Shown here one piece after another: positions 1-8,484 of a stretch of DNA of 64,000 nucleotides. The notes under the pieces were generated by a model. That model made no database searches. It was not told the origin of the DNA and saw only the letters and a list, made by a program, of their open reading frames with translations. Position numbers and translations under genes: made by a program. Positions within the stretch are counted from its first letter, which is position 1. Each line of letters starts with the position of its first letter. Source of the stretch: JBCCFK01 sp965262315 (GTDB lineage: Bacteria; Actinomycetota; Acidimicrobiia; Acidimicrobiales; UBA8592); assembly GCA_965262315.1 (NCBI GenBank), contig CBDHFJ010000101.1, positions 52,193 to 116,192 on the forward strand, in the 5' to 3' direction.

Positions 1-437
1 GAGCAGTTCTTGAACACCGCCTGCTGGCTGGCAAGGGCTGCGGCGTCGACCAGGAAGGCGATGGCGACCTGGTCACCCCAGGTGACGGCCTGGTAGTGGA
101 ACACGTTGTGGAAGCGGCTCTTGCCGGCGAAGAGGTCCTCGAGCATCTCTTCGCGGGTCTTGATGCCCATGTCGGCGGCGACCATGTAGAGGAGGTGGCC
201 GTGGCCGATCTCGTCCTGGGTCTTGGCCAGGACGGACATCTTGTGGCGGAGTCCCGGGGTGCGGGGGATCCAGTCCCGCTCGGTGAGGCCGCCCATCAGC
301 TCGCTGTTGGCGTGCATCTCGATGAACTGGAAGACCGCCTGGCGGTAGGCGTCGGGCATGTCGTCGTCGACCTCGACGATGCCGCCTTCGTCGAGGAATG
401 CCTCGAACTCCTCCATCGACCGCCACGTGCGCGTCAT
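1..437 (-). CDS. paaA: 1,2-phenylacetyl-CoA epoxidase subunit PaaA (partial)
   Basis: Catalytic subunit of the multicomponent phenylacetyl-CoA epoxidase, which epoxidises the aromatic ring of phenylacetyl-CoA in the aerobic phenylacetate pathway. The ATG at 437 opens a frame beginning MTRTWRSMEEFEAFLDEGG. About 145 residues are present before the window edge removes the C-terminal half. Visible signature residues include Glu40 in FIEMHANSELMGG and the ExxH diiron motif Glu76-His79 in KTQDEIGHGHLLY. The rest of the paa cluster presumably lies to the left. It is divergent from a PaaX regulator and shares an inverted-repeat control region with it. The family call is confident; the full length cannot be seen. 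Confidence 0.93.
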   Translation of the reverse strand, partial: MTRTWRSMEEFEAFLDEGGIVEVDDDMPDAYRQAVFQFIEMHANSELMGGLTERDWIPRTPGLRHKMSVLAKTQDEIGHGHLLYMVAADMGIKTREEMLEDLFAGKSRFHNVFHYQAVTWGDQVAIAFLVDAAALASQQAVFKNC

Positions 438-465
438 GGGCTCCTCCGCTCTCGAGCTCGTCGAA

Positions 466-507
466 ATGATACAGATTGCATCCAGTGCCGGGCAAGAGCT
501 GTATCAT
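466..507. promoter_or_regulatory. Split inverted repeat between paaA and paaX, probable PaaX operator
   Basis: Perfect 9-bp arms ATGATACAG (466-474) and CTGTATCAT (499-507) are separated by 24 bp in the paaA-paaX intergenic region. The inner part of each arm reads TATCAT on one strand. The right arm places TATCAT seven bases before the ATG at 515 and the left arm places it upstream of paaA on the minus strand, so both promoters would be occluded by a bound repressor. Known PaaX regulators bind split palindromes; the assignment here is inferred from position and symmetry. Confidence 0.72.
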
Positions 508-514
508 GTCGCTG

Positions 515-1381
515 ATGGTGGCGGTCGCCGATCTCGTCGATGCGTATGCGTCCGATCCCCGCTCCAGCGCCCGCGTGCTCCTGGCCACGATCTTCGGCGA
601 CGCGATCCTGCCCCGTGGTCAGGAGGCAGCAGTTCAGGCGCTGGCCGCGCTGATGGCGCCCACGGGTGCCAGCGAACGGCTGGTGCGGACCTCCCTCCAT
701 CGCCTGGCAGCCGATGGTCTGGTCACCGCCGAACGGCGTGGGCGACAGAGCTTCTACCGGGTTGCCCCCGAGGCACGAGGCACCTTTGCGGACGCCGACG
801 CCAGGATCTACGCCGGGCGGCCGGGTGCCTGGGACGGCCAGTGGACGGTCGCGGTCCTCGACCCCGACGGGCCGGGGCGCGATGCGATCCGGACGGAGTT
901 GCGGTGGTTGGGCCTCGGCGCGGTGAGCCCCGGCGTCCACGTCTCTCCCACCGTCGACGTGGCCACCGTCGAAGCCGCGCTGGCTCGACACGAGAGCCCG
1001 CTCGTGCTGCTGCTGCGTGGGCCGTCCACCTCGGCGGTGACCGTTGGTGACGCGGCCCTGCTGGCAGCGGTCGACCCGCTGGGCGACATCGACGCCGCGC
1101 TGCGGTCGCACGTGGACCGATTCGGACCCTTCGTCGGTGTCAGCGATCTCGACGCCGCGTCAGCGTTCGTCCTCCGGTCGCTGCTCGTCGACTCCTGGCG
1201 CCGCATCGTGCTCCGGATGCCCGATGTCCCTGCCGAGTTGGTCCCAGAGCGCTGGCTGGGGCAGGTGGCACGCGACGTGACCGCCAGTGTCTATCGTTCG
1301 GTGGTCGACGCCAGCGAGGCCCACCTCGACACGGTGCTCGGCCCTGCGGTGGTCGACCATTCCGCCCGGTTCGCTCCCTGA
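515..1381 (+). CDS. paaX: PaaX family transcriptional regulator
   Basis: GntR-like repressor that senses phenylacetyl-CoA and controls phenylacetate degradation genes. The protein has about 288 residues, usual for the family. The N-terminal winged helix-turn-helix carries IFGDAILPRG and the segment ERLVRTSLHRLAADGLVTAE. The middle and C-terminal PaaX domains follow. An in-frame ATG at 506 also exists, but it overlaps the inverted-repeat arm. The ATG at 515 sits 7 nt after TATCAT and fits a leaderless transcript, so I chose 515. Divergent to paaA, which supports local control and autoregulation. Confidence 0.92.
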   Translation: MVAVADLVDAYASDPRSSARVLLATIFGDAILPRGQEAAVQALAALMAPTGASERLVRTSLHRLAADGLVTAERRGRQSFYRVAPEARGTFADADARIYAGRPGAWDGQWTVAVLDPDGPGRDAIRTELRWLGLGAVSPGVHVSPTVDVATVEAALARHESPLVLLLRGPSTSAVTVGDAALLAAVDPLGDIDAALRSHVDRFGPFVGVSDLDAASAFVLRSLLVDSWRRIVLRMPDVPAELVPERWLGQVARDVTASVYRSVVDASEAHLDTVLGPAVVDHSARFAP

Positions 1382-1523
1382 GCATCCCCGTCCAGGCGGG
1401 CGAGTCACCAGCGTGCGCGCAGGGGCTCCCAGCCCGCACCGCCTGCAGCGCGGCGTCTGACGCGTCGCAGCCGTCTCGCAGATGCAGGCGAGCCTTCGGT
1501 GCCCGGGACGACGTCCCCGGTCG

Positions 1524-2414
1524 TCACGGGTGGCCGGCGAAGGTCGGCTCGGGCCGGCCGGTGACGCCAACGTCGTCGAGCACCAGCAGCGAGCCGGGTT
1601 CGACGCCCATGTGCGGCTGGTCGGGGCCGTGCCCGAAGCCGATCGAGGTCACGAACAGGGTGGACGAGTCCGGCCCGGCGAACGCCGGCATCGTGGGCAT
1701 GTGCAACGGCAACTCGATGCGTCGGTCCAGGGTGCCCTCGGGCGTGATCCGGGTGAGGGCAGCGCCGCGCACCTCCGCCGACCAGTAGCAGCCCTCGGCG
1801 TCCAGACAACCGCCGTCCGGGTTGCCCGGCAGGTCGGCGAAGTCGAAGAACACCCGACCGTTGCGCCGGGCGCCGGTCTCGACCTCGTAGTCCCACACGA
1901 GAATCTGGCCGGTTCGCGAGTCGGCCCAGTACATCCGGTCGCGGTCGTCGTCGAACGCCAGGGCGTTGCTGACGCCGATCTCGTGTCGGAGCTCGACGTG
2001 GGAGCCGTCGGATTCGACGCGATGCAAGATGCCGGTCATCGGGCCGGCGCGGCGGTCCTCGGTCATCGAGCCGATCACGAATCGACCAGCCGGATCACAC
2101 TTCCCGTCGTTGAGCCGGTTGCCGTTGTCGGCCGGTTCGAGATCGGCGAACGGCTGGAAGGTCGCGGTCTCCCAGTCCACGAAGCCCACCTGGTGCTCCA
2201 TCCCCACGACGAGCCGACCGGGGGTTCCGGTGAACGAGAACGCTCCGGGTCGGCCGGCGAGCACACGCGTGTCGACCGCGCCGCTCGACGGGTCGAGGCG
2301 GTGGATCGCCTTGCCGTCGATGTCGGCCCAGTACAGGGCCTCCTCGGACGCGGACCAGACCGGGCACTCCCCGAGGGCGTCAGCCTCGTGTGCGACGACG
2401 TCGATGTCGACCAC
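1524..2414 (-). CDS. SMP-30/gluconolactonase family sugar lactonase
   Basis: Six-bladed beta-propeller metal-dependent lactone hydrolase of 296 residues. Family hallmarks are GECPVWS near residue 16 with the metal-binding Glu, NRLNDGKCDPAGRF, the SNALAFDDD segment with the central Asn, and NPDGGCLDAEGCYW. Substrate is not readable from sequence; relatives open aldonolactones or act as regucalcin-like proteins. It begins 10 nt after the stop of the GYD-domain gene on the same strand, so the two probably form an operon. No signal peptide, so cytoplasmic. Confidence 0.9.
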   Translation of the reverse strand: MVDIDVVAHEADALGECPVWSASEEALYWADIDGKAIHRLDPSSGAVDTRVLAGRPGAFSFTGTPGRLVVGMEHQVGFVDWETATFQPFADLEPADNGNRLNDGKCDPAGRFVIGSMTEDRRAGPMTGILHRVESDGSHVELRHEIGVSNALAFDDDRDRMYWADSRTGQILVWDYEVETGARRNGRVFFDFADLPGNPDGGCLDAEGCYWSAEVRGAALTRITPEGTLDRRIELPLHMPTMPAFAGPDSSTLFVTSIGFGHGPDQPHMGVEPGSLLVLDDVGVTGRPEPTFAGHP

Positions 2415-2424
2415 GCCCGTGACC

Positions 2425-2736
2425 TCAGCCGTCCCCGTCGTCGTCGGGTCCTTCCAACAGCGACTGGATGAAGTCGGCTCGTGGGATGGCCGGCAGGGTG
2501 GTGATCTCGACCGTCCCCCGCGACGCCAGGTTGACGGACAGTCGAGCGACGGTCTCGTTGTCCGGCCCCTCGATGATGGTGACGAAGTCGTAGTTGCCGA
2601 GCGTGGCGTACTGGGCGACGACCGAGCAGCCGAACTCGCCGATCTCGGAGTTGACCGCGTCGATGCGGGTCGGGTTCTCCGCGAGGGTTCGGCCGCCTTC
2701 GGCGGTCAGTCGGGTCAACAGGACGAAGGTGGCCAT
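2425..2736 (-). CDS. GYD domain-containing protein
   Basis: Small protein of 103 residues with the GYD (ferredoxin-like, Lrp/AsnC-ligand-domain-like) fold. It begins MATFVLLTRLTAEGG and contains GNYDFV, the motif naming the family. The ATG at 2736 is preceded by a good ribosome site (CAGGAG) eight bases upstream. The function of stand-alone GYD proteins is not established. It leads a two-gene unit with the SMP-30 lactonase 10 nt downstream. A divergent lipoprotein gene lies on the other side. Confidence 0.85.
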   Translation of the reverse strand: MATFVLLTRLTAEGGRTLAENPTRIDAVNSEIGEFGCSVVAQYATLGNYDFVTIIEGPDNETVARLSVNLASRGTVEITTLPAIPRADFIQSLLEGPDDDGDG

Positions 2737-2876
2737 CGGAGACTCCTGCGTTCTCGGGTCGTCAGACGGTACCTCACGGGCCACCCGTCGGAGCGGCCGA
2801 TGCGGGCCGCGGTCGCAAGTGCTGCAGGGCGTCGATGCGTCGGGAAGGAACCGGCGGCTCGGGGGGTTCGGGGTGC

Positions 2877-4286
2877 ATGGCACCCCCCTCGGACCAATCA
2901 GCCGTCCTTCGCTCGACCGCGCGTCGCCGCAGGCCGCTCCGATGGTGGGCTGTGGTCGCCGCGGTCGCCGTCCTCGCCGCCGCGTGCGGAGGCGACAGCT
3001 CGTCCGAGACCGCGGGCGGCGACGCCGAAACGACCGTCGGTACCGGTGCTGCCGAGCCCGACGCGCCCACCGTTGATGAGGTCGCCCCGCCCGCACCCGT
3101 GGAGGCCCCCGAGTCCGATGCGACCGATCTGTTCTCACCCACCGAGACCACCGAGCCGTTCGACCTCAGCGGCGGAGCGGCCTCCAGCGACGAAGGAGTC
3201 GTCGTCGACACCGACGACCCTCGGAGCCGACTGGTCGATCTGGCCCGTCAGGTGAGCGAACCCTGGCCCACCGACTGGACCAGGCGCACGATCGAACTGG
3301 ACGAGTTACTCGTCGGCCTGCCCCGCCTCGATCCCCGCGACGGCATCCCGCCCATCGATCGCCCCCGTTTCGAGGCGATCGCCGATGCCACCTGGCTCGG
3401 TGACGCCGAGCCAGGCGCTCTCGTTCGTCTCGACGGGGAGGTGCGCTTCTACCCATTGTCGATCCTGACCCGCCACGAGATCGTCAACGATCGCATCGGC
3501 GACATCCCCGTGGCCGTGACGTTCTGTCCGCTCTGCAACACCGCGCTGACGTTCGACCGCCGGGTCGACGGCGAGGTTCTGCGATTCGGGGTGTCGGGCC
3601 TCCTCCGTAACAGCGATCTGGTGATGTGGGACGAGGGCACGACCTCGCTGTGGCAACAGATCACCGGCGAGTCGGTCGTCGGCGCGTTCGCCGGAACCCA
3701 GCTCGATCTGATCTCGACCTCGATCGTCTCCTACGGGGACGCGGTGGCGGACTTCCCGGACGCGCTGTCGCTGTCGCGCTCCACCGGGTTCCCGATCGAC
3801 TACGGCGCCAACCCTTACGTCGGCTACAGCTCGAGCGAGCGGCCCTTCCTGTTCGACGGGGAACCGGATCCCCGATTCCCCGCCCTGTCCCGGGTGGTCG
3901 GGGTCAGCATCGACGGCGTGGAGAAGGCCTACCCCTTCCCGTTGTTGGTCGACTCGCCTGCGGTGAACGACCAGGTCGGCGATGTGCCCGTCGCGGTCTT
4001 GTGGGGCGGGGACACGGCCGACGCACTGGCCGGGCCGGTGATCGCCGACAGCCAGGCGATCGGTACCGGTATCGCGTTCGACCGCCGCGTCGGGGATCAG
4101 GTGCTGACGTTCTCGGCGATCGGAGACGGTCGCTTCACCGATGCCGAGACCGGGTCGACCTGGTCGCTGCTCGGTCTGGCCCTCGACGGTCCACTCGCAG
4201 GCGAACAGCTCGACGGGGTGACTCACCGGAACGAGTTCTGGTTCGCCTGGGCGAGCTTCTTTCCCGACGGGGTCGTCTACGGCTGA
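2877..4286 (+). CDS. DUF3179 domain lipoprotein
   Basis: Predicted secreted lipoprotein of about 469 residues. A long basic n-region with an Arg cluster precedes a hydrophobic helix and the lipobox LAAAC. An acidic, Pro/Thr-rich linker follows (to about residue 120), then the DUF3179 domain with the Cys pair FCPLCNTALTF and FGVSGLLRNSDLVMWD. The domain has no assigned biochemical role; the CxxC pair suggests redox or metal binding, which is inference. I start at ATG 2877; an earlier in-frame ATG at 2835 adds a Gly-rich stretch with no support. Divergent from the GYD gene; a hairpin follows the stop. Confidence 0.82.
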   Translation: MAPPSDQSAVLRSTARRRRPLRWWAVVAAVAVLAAACGGDSSSETAGGDAETTVGTGAAEPDAPTVDEVAPPAPVEAPESDATDLFSPTETTEPFDLSGGAASSDEGVVVDTDDPRSRLVDLARQVSEPWPTDWTRRTIELDELLVGLPRLDPRDGIPPIDRPRFEAIADATWLGDAEPGALVRLDGEVRFYPLSILTRHEIVNDRIGDIPVAVTFCPLCNTALTFDRRVDGEVLRFGVSGLLRNSDLVMWDEGTTSLWQQITGESVVGAFAGTQLDLISTSIVSYGDAVADFPDALSLSRSTGFPIDYGANPYVGYSSSERPFLFDGEPDPRFPALSRVVGVSIDGVEKAYPFPLLVDSPAVNDQVGDVPVAVLWGGDTADALAGPVIADSQAIGTGIAFDRRVGDQVLTFSAIGDGRFTDAETGSTWSLLGLALDGPLAGEQLDGVTHRNEFWFAWASFFPDGVVYG

Positions 4287-4293
4287 CACCTGG

Positions 4294-4319
4294 ACGACCA
4301 CTGTCCGCGAGGTGGTCGT
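4294..4319 (+). terminator. Hairpin after the DUF3179 gene
   Basis: ACGACCAC (4294-4301) and GTGGTCGT (4312-4319) form an 8-bp stem with a 10-nt loop eight bases past the stop codon. There is no T-run, as is common for high-G+C terminators. Confidence 0.5.
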
Positions 4320-4386
4320 GACGCGGGTCTGGCTGCCACAATCATCCTTTTGGCGAGTCAGGACCCGGGGAGACGGGGGAGGGTGC

Positions 4387-4917
4387 ATGGATCAGGAACA
4401 GGTGGCGGATGTGGTGAGTCCGCATATCAAGGGACGTCCGACCGTCGACTATGTGTTGCGCACCGTCCAGCAGAACACCCTGCAGCTGTCCGCGATGGCG
4501 GATCAGAAGGCCAGCGTCGTGCTGGGCGCGGCGTTCGTGATGGCGACCATCGTCTTCGGTGATCTGACCGGCCTCCAGGACTCGAACGTCGAGACCGTGC
4601 TGCTGGCCGTCACCGCGGTGCTGTCGGGCGTGCTCGCGGCCCTGGCGGTCATGCCCCGCATCATGGTCGGCGGTCAGAAGGCCGAACGGCCGAACCTGCT
4701 GTTCTTCGGGTCGGTCGCCACCATGGACCGCGACGACTACATCTCGCAGATGCGGCACACCCTCCAGGACGACGATCGGGTCTACGAGGCGATCATGGAC
4801 GACATCCACCAGGGGTCGCAGGTCTTGCTCAGCCGCAAGTACCTCCTCCTCAAGCTGAGCTATGCCACGCTGATCGCGGGCATGGTCGCGACCCTGGTGG
4901 CGGTCCTGGTCACCTGA
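4387..4917 (+). CDS. Pycsar effector-type transmembrane protein (PycTM/DUF5706-like), no adjacent cyclase
   Basis: Membrane protein of 176 residues. It has the family pattern of a leading helix (VQQNTLQLSAMADQKAS, residues 27-43), two adjacent membrane segments (about 44-62 and 71-90), a soluble linker with DRDDYISQMRHTLQDDDRVY, and a C-terminal membrane helix (about 157-176). This matches effectors of Pycsar anti-phage systems, where a cCMP/cUMP signal triggers membrane damage. No uridylate/cytidylate cyclase gene is adjacent: neighbours are a DUF3179 lipoprotein and a histidine phosphatase. The ATG at 4387 follows a GGGGGAGGG ribosome site. The family call is moderately secure; a defence role is unproven. 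Confidence 0.72.
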   Translation: MDQEQVADVVSPHIKGRPTVDYVLRTVQQNTLQLSAMADQKASVVLGAAFVMATIVFGDLTGLQDSNVETVLLAVTAVLSGVLAALAVMPRIMVGGQKAERPNLLFFGSVATMDRDDYISQMRHTLQDDDRVYEAIMDDIHQGSQVLLSRKYLLLKLSYATLIAGMVATLVAVLVT

Positions 4918-4956
4918 CGGCGCGGGTAGGCCGGGTCGCTGTGCAAGCATGCGGCC

Positions 4957-5559
4957 ATGGTCGATCGGATCGTCGTCGTACGCCATGGTGAGACCGAATG
5001 GTCCCGGGCCGGGCGCCACACGGGGCGAACCGACATCCCCCTCACGCCGCTCGGCGAACAGGAGGCCAGCCTGACTCGGGCCAGTCTCGGTGGTTGGACC
5101 TTCCGGCACGTCTGGGCCAGTCCGCTGCAGCGGGCGCAGGCCACGGCGACCCTGGCCGGGTACCGGCCCGAGTACGACCCGACGCTGCTGGAGTGGGACT
5201 ACGGCGAGATCGAGGGTCGGACCAACGACGAGATCACGGCGGACCGGCCCGGCTGGTCCAAGTGGGTGGACGAGGTGCCCGGAGGCGAACACGTCGAGGA
5301 CGTCGGCCGCCGAGCGGACGCGTTCCTGGCGCGGGTGGCCGGCGAGGTCCCCCAGGGCGACGTCGCGGTGTTCGCGCACGGTCACCTCCTCGCGGTGCTG
5401 ATCGCACGCTGGCTGGGTCTGCCCGCGGCCGAGGGGCGACGCTTCCCCCTCGAAACCGGGTCGATCTCGGTGCTGGGCTCCAAGCGGCAGGATCGGGTGC
5501 TCCACCAGTTCAACCATCGCTGCGGCGACGACCTCGACCCGGCACCCGCGCCGGACTGA
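4957..5559 (+). CDS. Histidine phosphatase family protein
   Basis: Phosphoglycerate-mutase-like phosphatase of 200 residues. The catalytic RHG motif is VVVRHGETEWS (residues 7-17), followed by GRTDIPLTPLGEQEA. The second catalytic His lies in VAVFAHGHLLAVLIARWLG, and Glu in LLEWDYGEIEG completes the set. Members dephosphorylate small metabolites; the substrate is not predictable. It lies 39 nt downstream of the Pycsar-type gene on the same strand and may share its transcript. No signal peptide. Confidence 0.88.
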   Translation: MVDRIVVVRHGETEWSRAGRHTGRTDIPLTPLGEQEASLTRASLGGWTFRHVWASPLQRAQATATLAGYRPEYDPTLLEWDYGEIEGRTNDEITADRPGWSKWVDEVPGGEHVEDVGRRADAFLARVAGEVPQGDVAVFAHGHLLAVLIARWLGLPAAEGRRFPLETGSISVLGSKRQDRVLHQFNHRCGDDLDPAPAPD

Positions 5560-5620
5560 CGCCCCGCCCCGAGTCAGCGACAACCAGCGACGTGGTGGGC
5601 GCGCCGGGTGGCGGGTCGGT

Positions 5621-6307
5621 TCAGCCGCTGACGCCCATCAGGCGGGCGATCAGGTTGCGCTGGACGTCCGATGTGCCCGAGTACACCAGCCCGCCCAGGG
5701 CGTCGCGAACCTCACGTTCCACCTCGAAGTCGACCACGTAACCGCGCGCGCCGTGGATCCGCGCCGCGTCCAGCGCGTTGGCCGCGATCGCCTCACTGGC
5801 GACGAGCTTCGCGACGGCGGCGGCCATGGTCGCCCGCCGTCCGTCGCCGATCATCGCGGCCGCCCGGTAGAGCTGGAGCCTGGCGGACTCGTGGCGGGCC
5901 TGCATCTCGGCGAGACGGTGCGAGACCGCCCGGAAGGCGCCGATCGGCTGGTCGAACTGGCGGCCGGTGTTGGAGCGTTCGACCGCCTCGCCGATGACCC
6001 GCTCGAGCGCGCCGAGCTGCGACGCGAACACCAGGACGGCCTGTCGCCGGGCGCATCGGCGTGTCGCGACCGCCGTGTCGCTGATCAAGCCGGACGATGC
6101 GGCCAGGCGGGTCACGGTCCGGTGGGACGGTACCGACGACAGCCAGCGGCGTCCGCTGCGTGCATGGACGCCGACCAGGGCCGACCGGACCGCCGTGTCG
6201 CTGCGGGGGACGAACGGGTCGGGACCCCGTGGCCGGTCGCCCCCGACGTCTCCCGCCTGGTCGTCGCCGACGGTGTGACCGTGGCGTCGGTCTGGCGTGG
6301 CTGACAT
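5621..6307 (-). pseudogene. N-terminally truncated acyl-CoA dehydrogenase
   Basis: The C-terminal helical domain of an acyl-CoA dehydrogenase is intact: ASQLGALERVIGEAVERSN, GRQFDQPIGAFRAVSHRLAEM and the terminal RDALGGLVYSGTSDVQRNLI. Part of the middle beta-domain is recognisable upstream in the same frame, in a diverged Arg-rich form. The N-terminal helical domain of about 150 residues is absent, because the divergent LLM gene starts at 6356. The longest plausible frame (ATG 6307) gives 228 residues against about 380 for the family. Loss of the FAD/substrate N-domain makes activity unlikely, so I treat it as a deletion remnant. Confidence 0.7.
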
Positions 6308-6355
6308 CGGACGCGGTCGGCGACGGTCTCCCCGGCCATGTGGCATCGTCTGGGC

Positions 6356-7258
6356 ATGACGCCGCCACTGCCAGCACTGTCACTCGCCGCGGTCCCGGGC
6401 CGCCGGGCCGCCACCCTCGAGCTCGCGAAGGAGATCGAGCGTCGCGGATACGCCGGGATCTACTGCCCGTCGTTCGGCGACGGGATGGGTCTCTGTCAGG
6501 CGCTGGCTCAGGCCACCGAGACCATTCCGTTCGGCACCTCGATCGCCAACATGTACACGCGACACGTCGCGGACTACGCCCAGTCGGCCTCGTTCATCCA
6601 CGAGATCTCCGGCGGCCGCTTCCGTTTCGGGATCGGCGTGTCGCACGCGCCGATGAACGATCGTCTTGGGGTGTCGACCGGACGGCCTCTCGCCGACACC
6701 CGAGAGTTCGTCGATCAGCTCCACGCCCAGAAGCGGATCGGCGACCTCCCCCCGATCGTGCTCGCGGCGATGCGCGACAAGATGTGCGCGCTCGCAGCCG
6801 AGATCGGCGACGGCATGGTCTTCGCCAACTCGGCCCGCAGCGCCCTGCCCGGGACCCTGGAGCGGTGGCCCGATCCGGGTCGCGACGACTTCTTCATCGG
6901 CGGCATGATCCCCACGTGCGTCTCCGATGACCGAGACGCGGCGGCTGCGGTGAACCGGCGCACGCTCACGATGTACGTCGGCCTGCCCAACTACCGGAAC
7001 TACTGGAAGGACTCGGGCTACCGCGAGGAGATGGAGGCCATCGAAGCCGCCATCGCCGCGGGGGATCACGACGCCGTTCCGGGGCTGATGAGCGATGAGT
7101 GGCTGAGCGACTGCACGTTGTACGGCTCGGCATCCGAGGTGGTCGAGGGCCTCGAAGCCTGGTACGACGCCGGCCTGACCACACCGATCCTGGTGCCCTC
7201 CTCGGCGAGCGGAGGACAGATGAAGGCGTTCGAGGAGTTGTTCGACGTGCTCGGCTGA
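6356..7258 (+). CDS. LLM class flavin-dependent oxidoreductase (F420 type)
   Basis: Luciferase-like TIM-barrel oxidoreductase of 300 residues. N-terminal LAAVPGRRAATLELAKEIERRGYAGIY and the ISGGRFRFGIGVSHAP loop match F420-dependent members common in actinobacteria. The C-terminal segment EVVEGLEAWYDAGLTTPIL is the usual end of the barrel. Substrate unknown. I start at ATG 6356 (MTPPLPALS); an upstream ATG at 6338 is in frame but adds six unconserved residues. Divergent from the truncated acyl-CoA dehydrogenase; 65 nt before the Coq4-like gene on the same strand. Confidence 0.87.
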   Translation: MTPPLPALSLAAVPGRRAATLELAKEIERRGYAGIYCPSFGDGMGLCQALAQATETIPFGTSIANMYTRHVADYAQSASFIHEISGGRFRFGIGVSHAPMNDRLGVSTGRPLADTREFVDQLHAQKRIGDLPPIVLAAMRDKMCALAAEIGDGMVFANSARSALPGTLERWPDPGRDDFFIGGMIPTCVSDDRDAAAAVNRRTLTMYVGLPNYRNYWKDSGYREEMEAIEAAIAAGDHDAVPGLMSDEWLSDCTLYGSASEVVEGLEAWYDAGLTTPILVPSSASGGQMKAFEELFDVLG

Positions 7259-7323
7259 CACCGGGGAGCCGTCCCTCGGCGGTGTCGGTCACGAACCCCC
7301 CCCAAACCCACCGGAGGTCTCTC

Positions 7324-8466
7324 ATGCCCGTTCCCCTGCCCACAGACGACGAGGTCGACCTGACCCCACCGTCGGCCGACGAGACGCGCGCCAACGCCAT
7401 CCTGGTGCTCAGCGCGACGCGGACCGCCGACGGCAACACCGAGTTCCAACGGTTGCTGGTCGAAGCCACCTTCGAGGCGATGACCGGCAACCGGGTCGAC
7501 ACGTCGGACCTGCCGGTGGTGACGGCCGACCAGAGCGCCGAGATCCTGCGCCGTCGTGCCGCCCCGTACCGGATGCGGATGGTCCACATGATGGTGTTGA
7601 CGGCCCTGGTGCTCCGGCCGCTGCCGCCCGAGGTCGCAGACCGGGTGGCCGCATTCAGCCACGAGATGGGCATCGACGACGATCTGCTGCGCACCGTGCA
7701 GCAGTTCGCGGACTCGGATCACGCGCTCGCTGCGGTCGACTTCGAGCGCAACGGCTACACCGCGGACTGGTCGGATGAACAGACGGCGGCGCTGCACACG
7801 TCCGTGCCGGTCCGCGGGTGGGACGCGGACGAGGACGACCCGGCGCTCGCTGCGGCGTGGGCCGCGTTGGCCGATCTCCCCGACGGAACGCTCGGGCGCA
7901 TGGTGCACGACTTCTATCGAGCGCGCGGGTTCGCGTTTCCCGGATCTCCGGGGTCGGCGCCCCCGCTGCTCGCGCAGCATGACTGGGTCCACGTGCTGGC
8001 GGACTACGGCACCAAGGTCGAAGCCGAGCTGGAGGTGTTCGCGTTCATCGCTCGGGCCAACGACGACCCGCGCGGGTTCTCCCTGCTGGCGATGGTCGTG
8101 AGCCTGTTCGAGACCGGTCATCTGGCCGAGGGCGCAGGCCTGTTCGAGGCGTTCCCGGGCCAGCTCTCCCTCGACGGCATGACCGTCCGCATCGGCGATG
8201 CCATGCGACGCGGTGCCCTGAGTCACGGCGAGGGTGACAGCCCCGACGTGGACTTCATGGCCGTGGACTGGTTCGCCCATGCCCCGCTTCCGGTCGAGGA
8301 GGTCAGAGCGCGGTTCGGCGTCGTCCCCAAGTCGGCCGGCGCCGTGGCTGCCGGCTCGGTCGGCCCGTGGGAGGCCGGGGGCATCTCGGAGGCTCAGCTC
8401 GCGATGGGCCACCGGCTCGCCGAGCAGCTCGGCGTGGACTACGACGGCTTCGGCGCGACCGTCTGA
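7324..8466 (+). CDS. Two-part helical protein with a Coq4-like HDxxH-x11-E motif
   Basis: Unassigned protein of 380 residues. The C-terminal half contains HDWVHVLADYG (His219 to Gly229) followed by Glu235. This satisfies HDxxH-x11-E, the metal-binding signature of the Coq4 ubiquinone-biosynthesis family, and the flanking helices ELEVFAFIARANDDPRGFS resemble Coq4. The N-terminal half (about 20-140) is helical and vaguely TerB-like, with RRRAAPYRMRMVHMMVLTALVL. Actinobacteria usually make menaquinone, so a direct ubiquinone role is doubtful. A GGAGGT site precedes the ATG at 7324. The motif is seen; the family assignment is inference. Confidence 0.6.
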   Translation: MPVPLPTDDEVDLTPPSADETRANAILVLSATRTADGNTEFQRLLVEATFEAMTGNRVDTSDLPVVTADQSAEILRRRAAPYRMRMVHMMVLTALVLRPLPPEVADRVAAFSHEMGIDDDLLRTVQQFADSDHALAAVDFERNGYTADWSDEQTAALHTSVPVRGWDADEDDPALAAAWAALADLPDGTLGRMVHDFYRARGFAFPGSPGSAPPLLAQHDWVHVLADYGTKVEAELEVFAFIARANDDPRGFSLLAMVVSLFETGHLAEGAGLFEAFPGQLSLDGMTVRIGDAMRRGALSHGEGDSPDVDFMAVDWFAHAPLPVEEVRARFGVVPKSAGAVAAGSVGPWEAGGISEAQLAMGHRLAEQLGVDYDGFGATV

Positions 8467-8484
8467 GGGTGACCCGGCCGGAGG

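Noticed and set aside
73..588. An Arg-rich minus-strand frame spanning paaA and the paa promoter
   Set aside because: Out-of-frame shadow of paaA; the correct frame starts at 437.
4312..5559. A complete Pycsar defence operon
   Set aside because: No cyclase-domain protein is present on either side of the effector.
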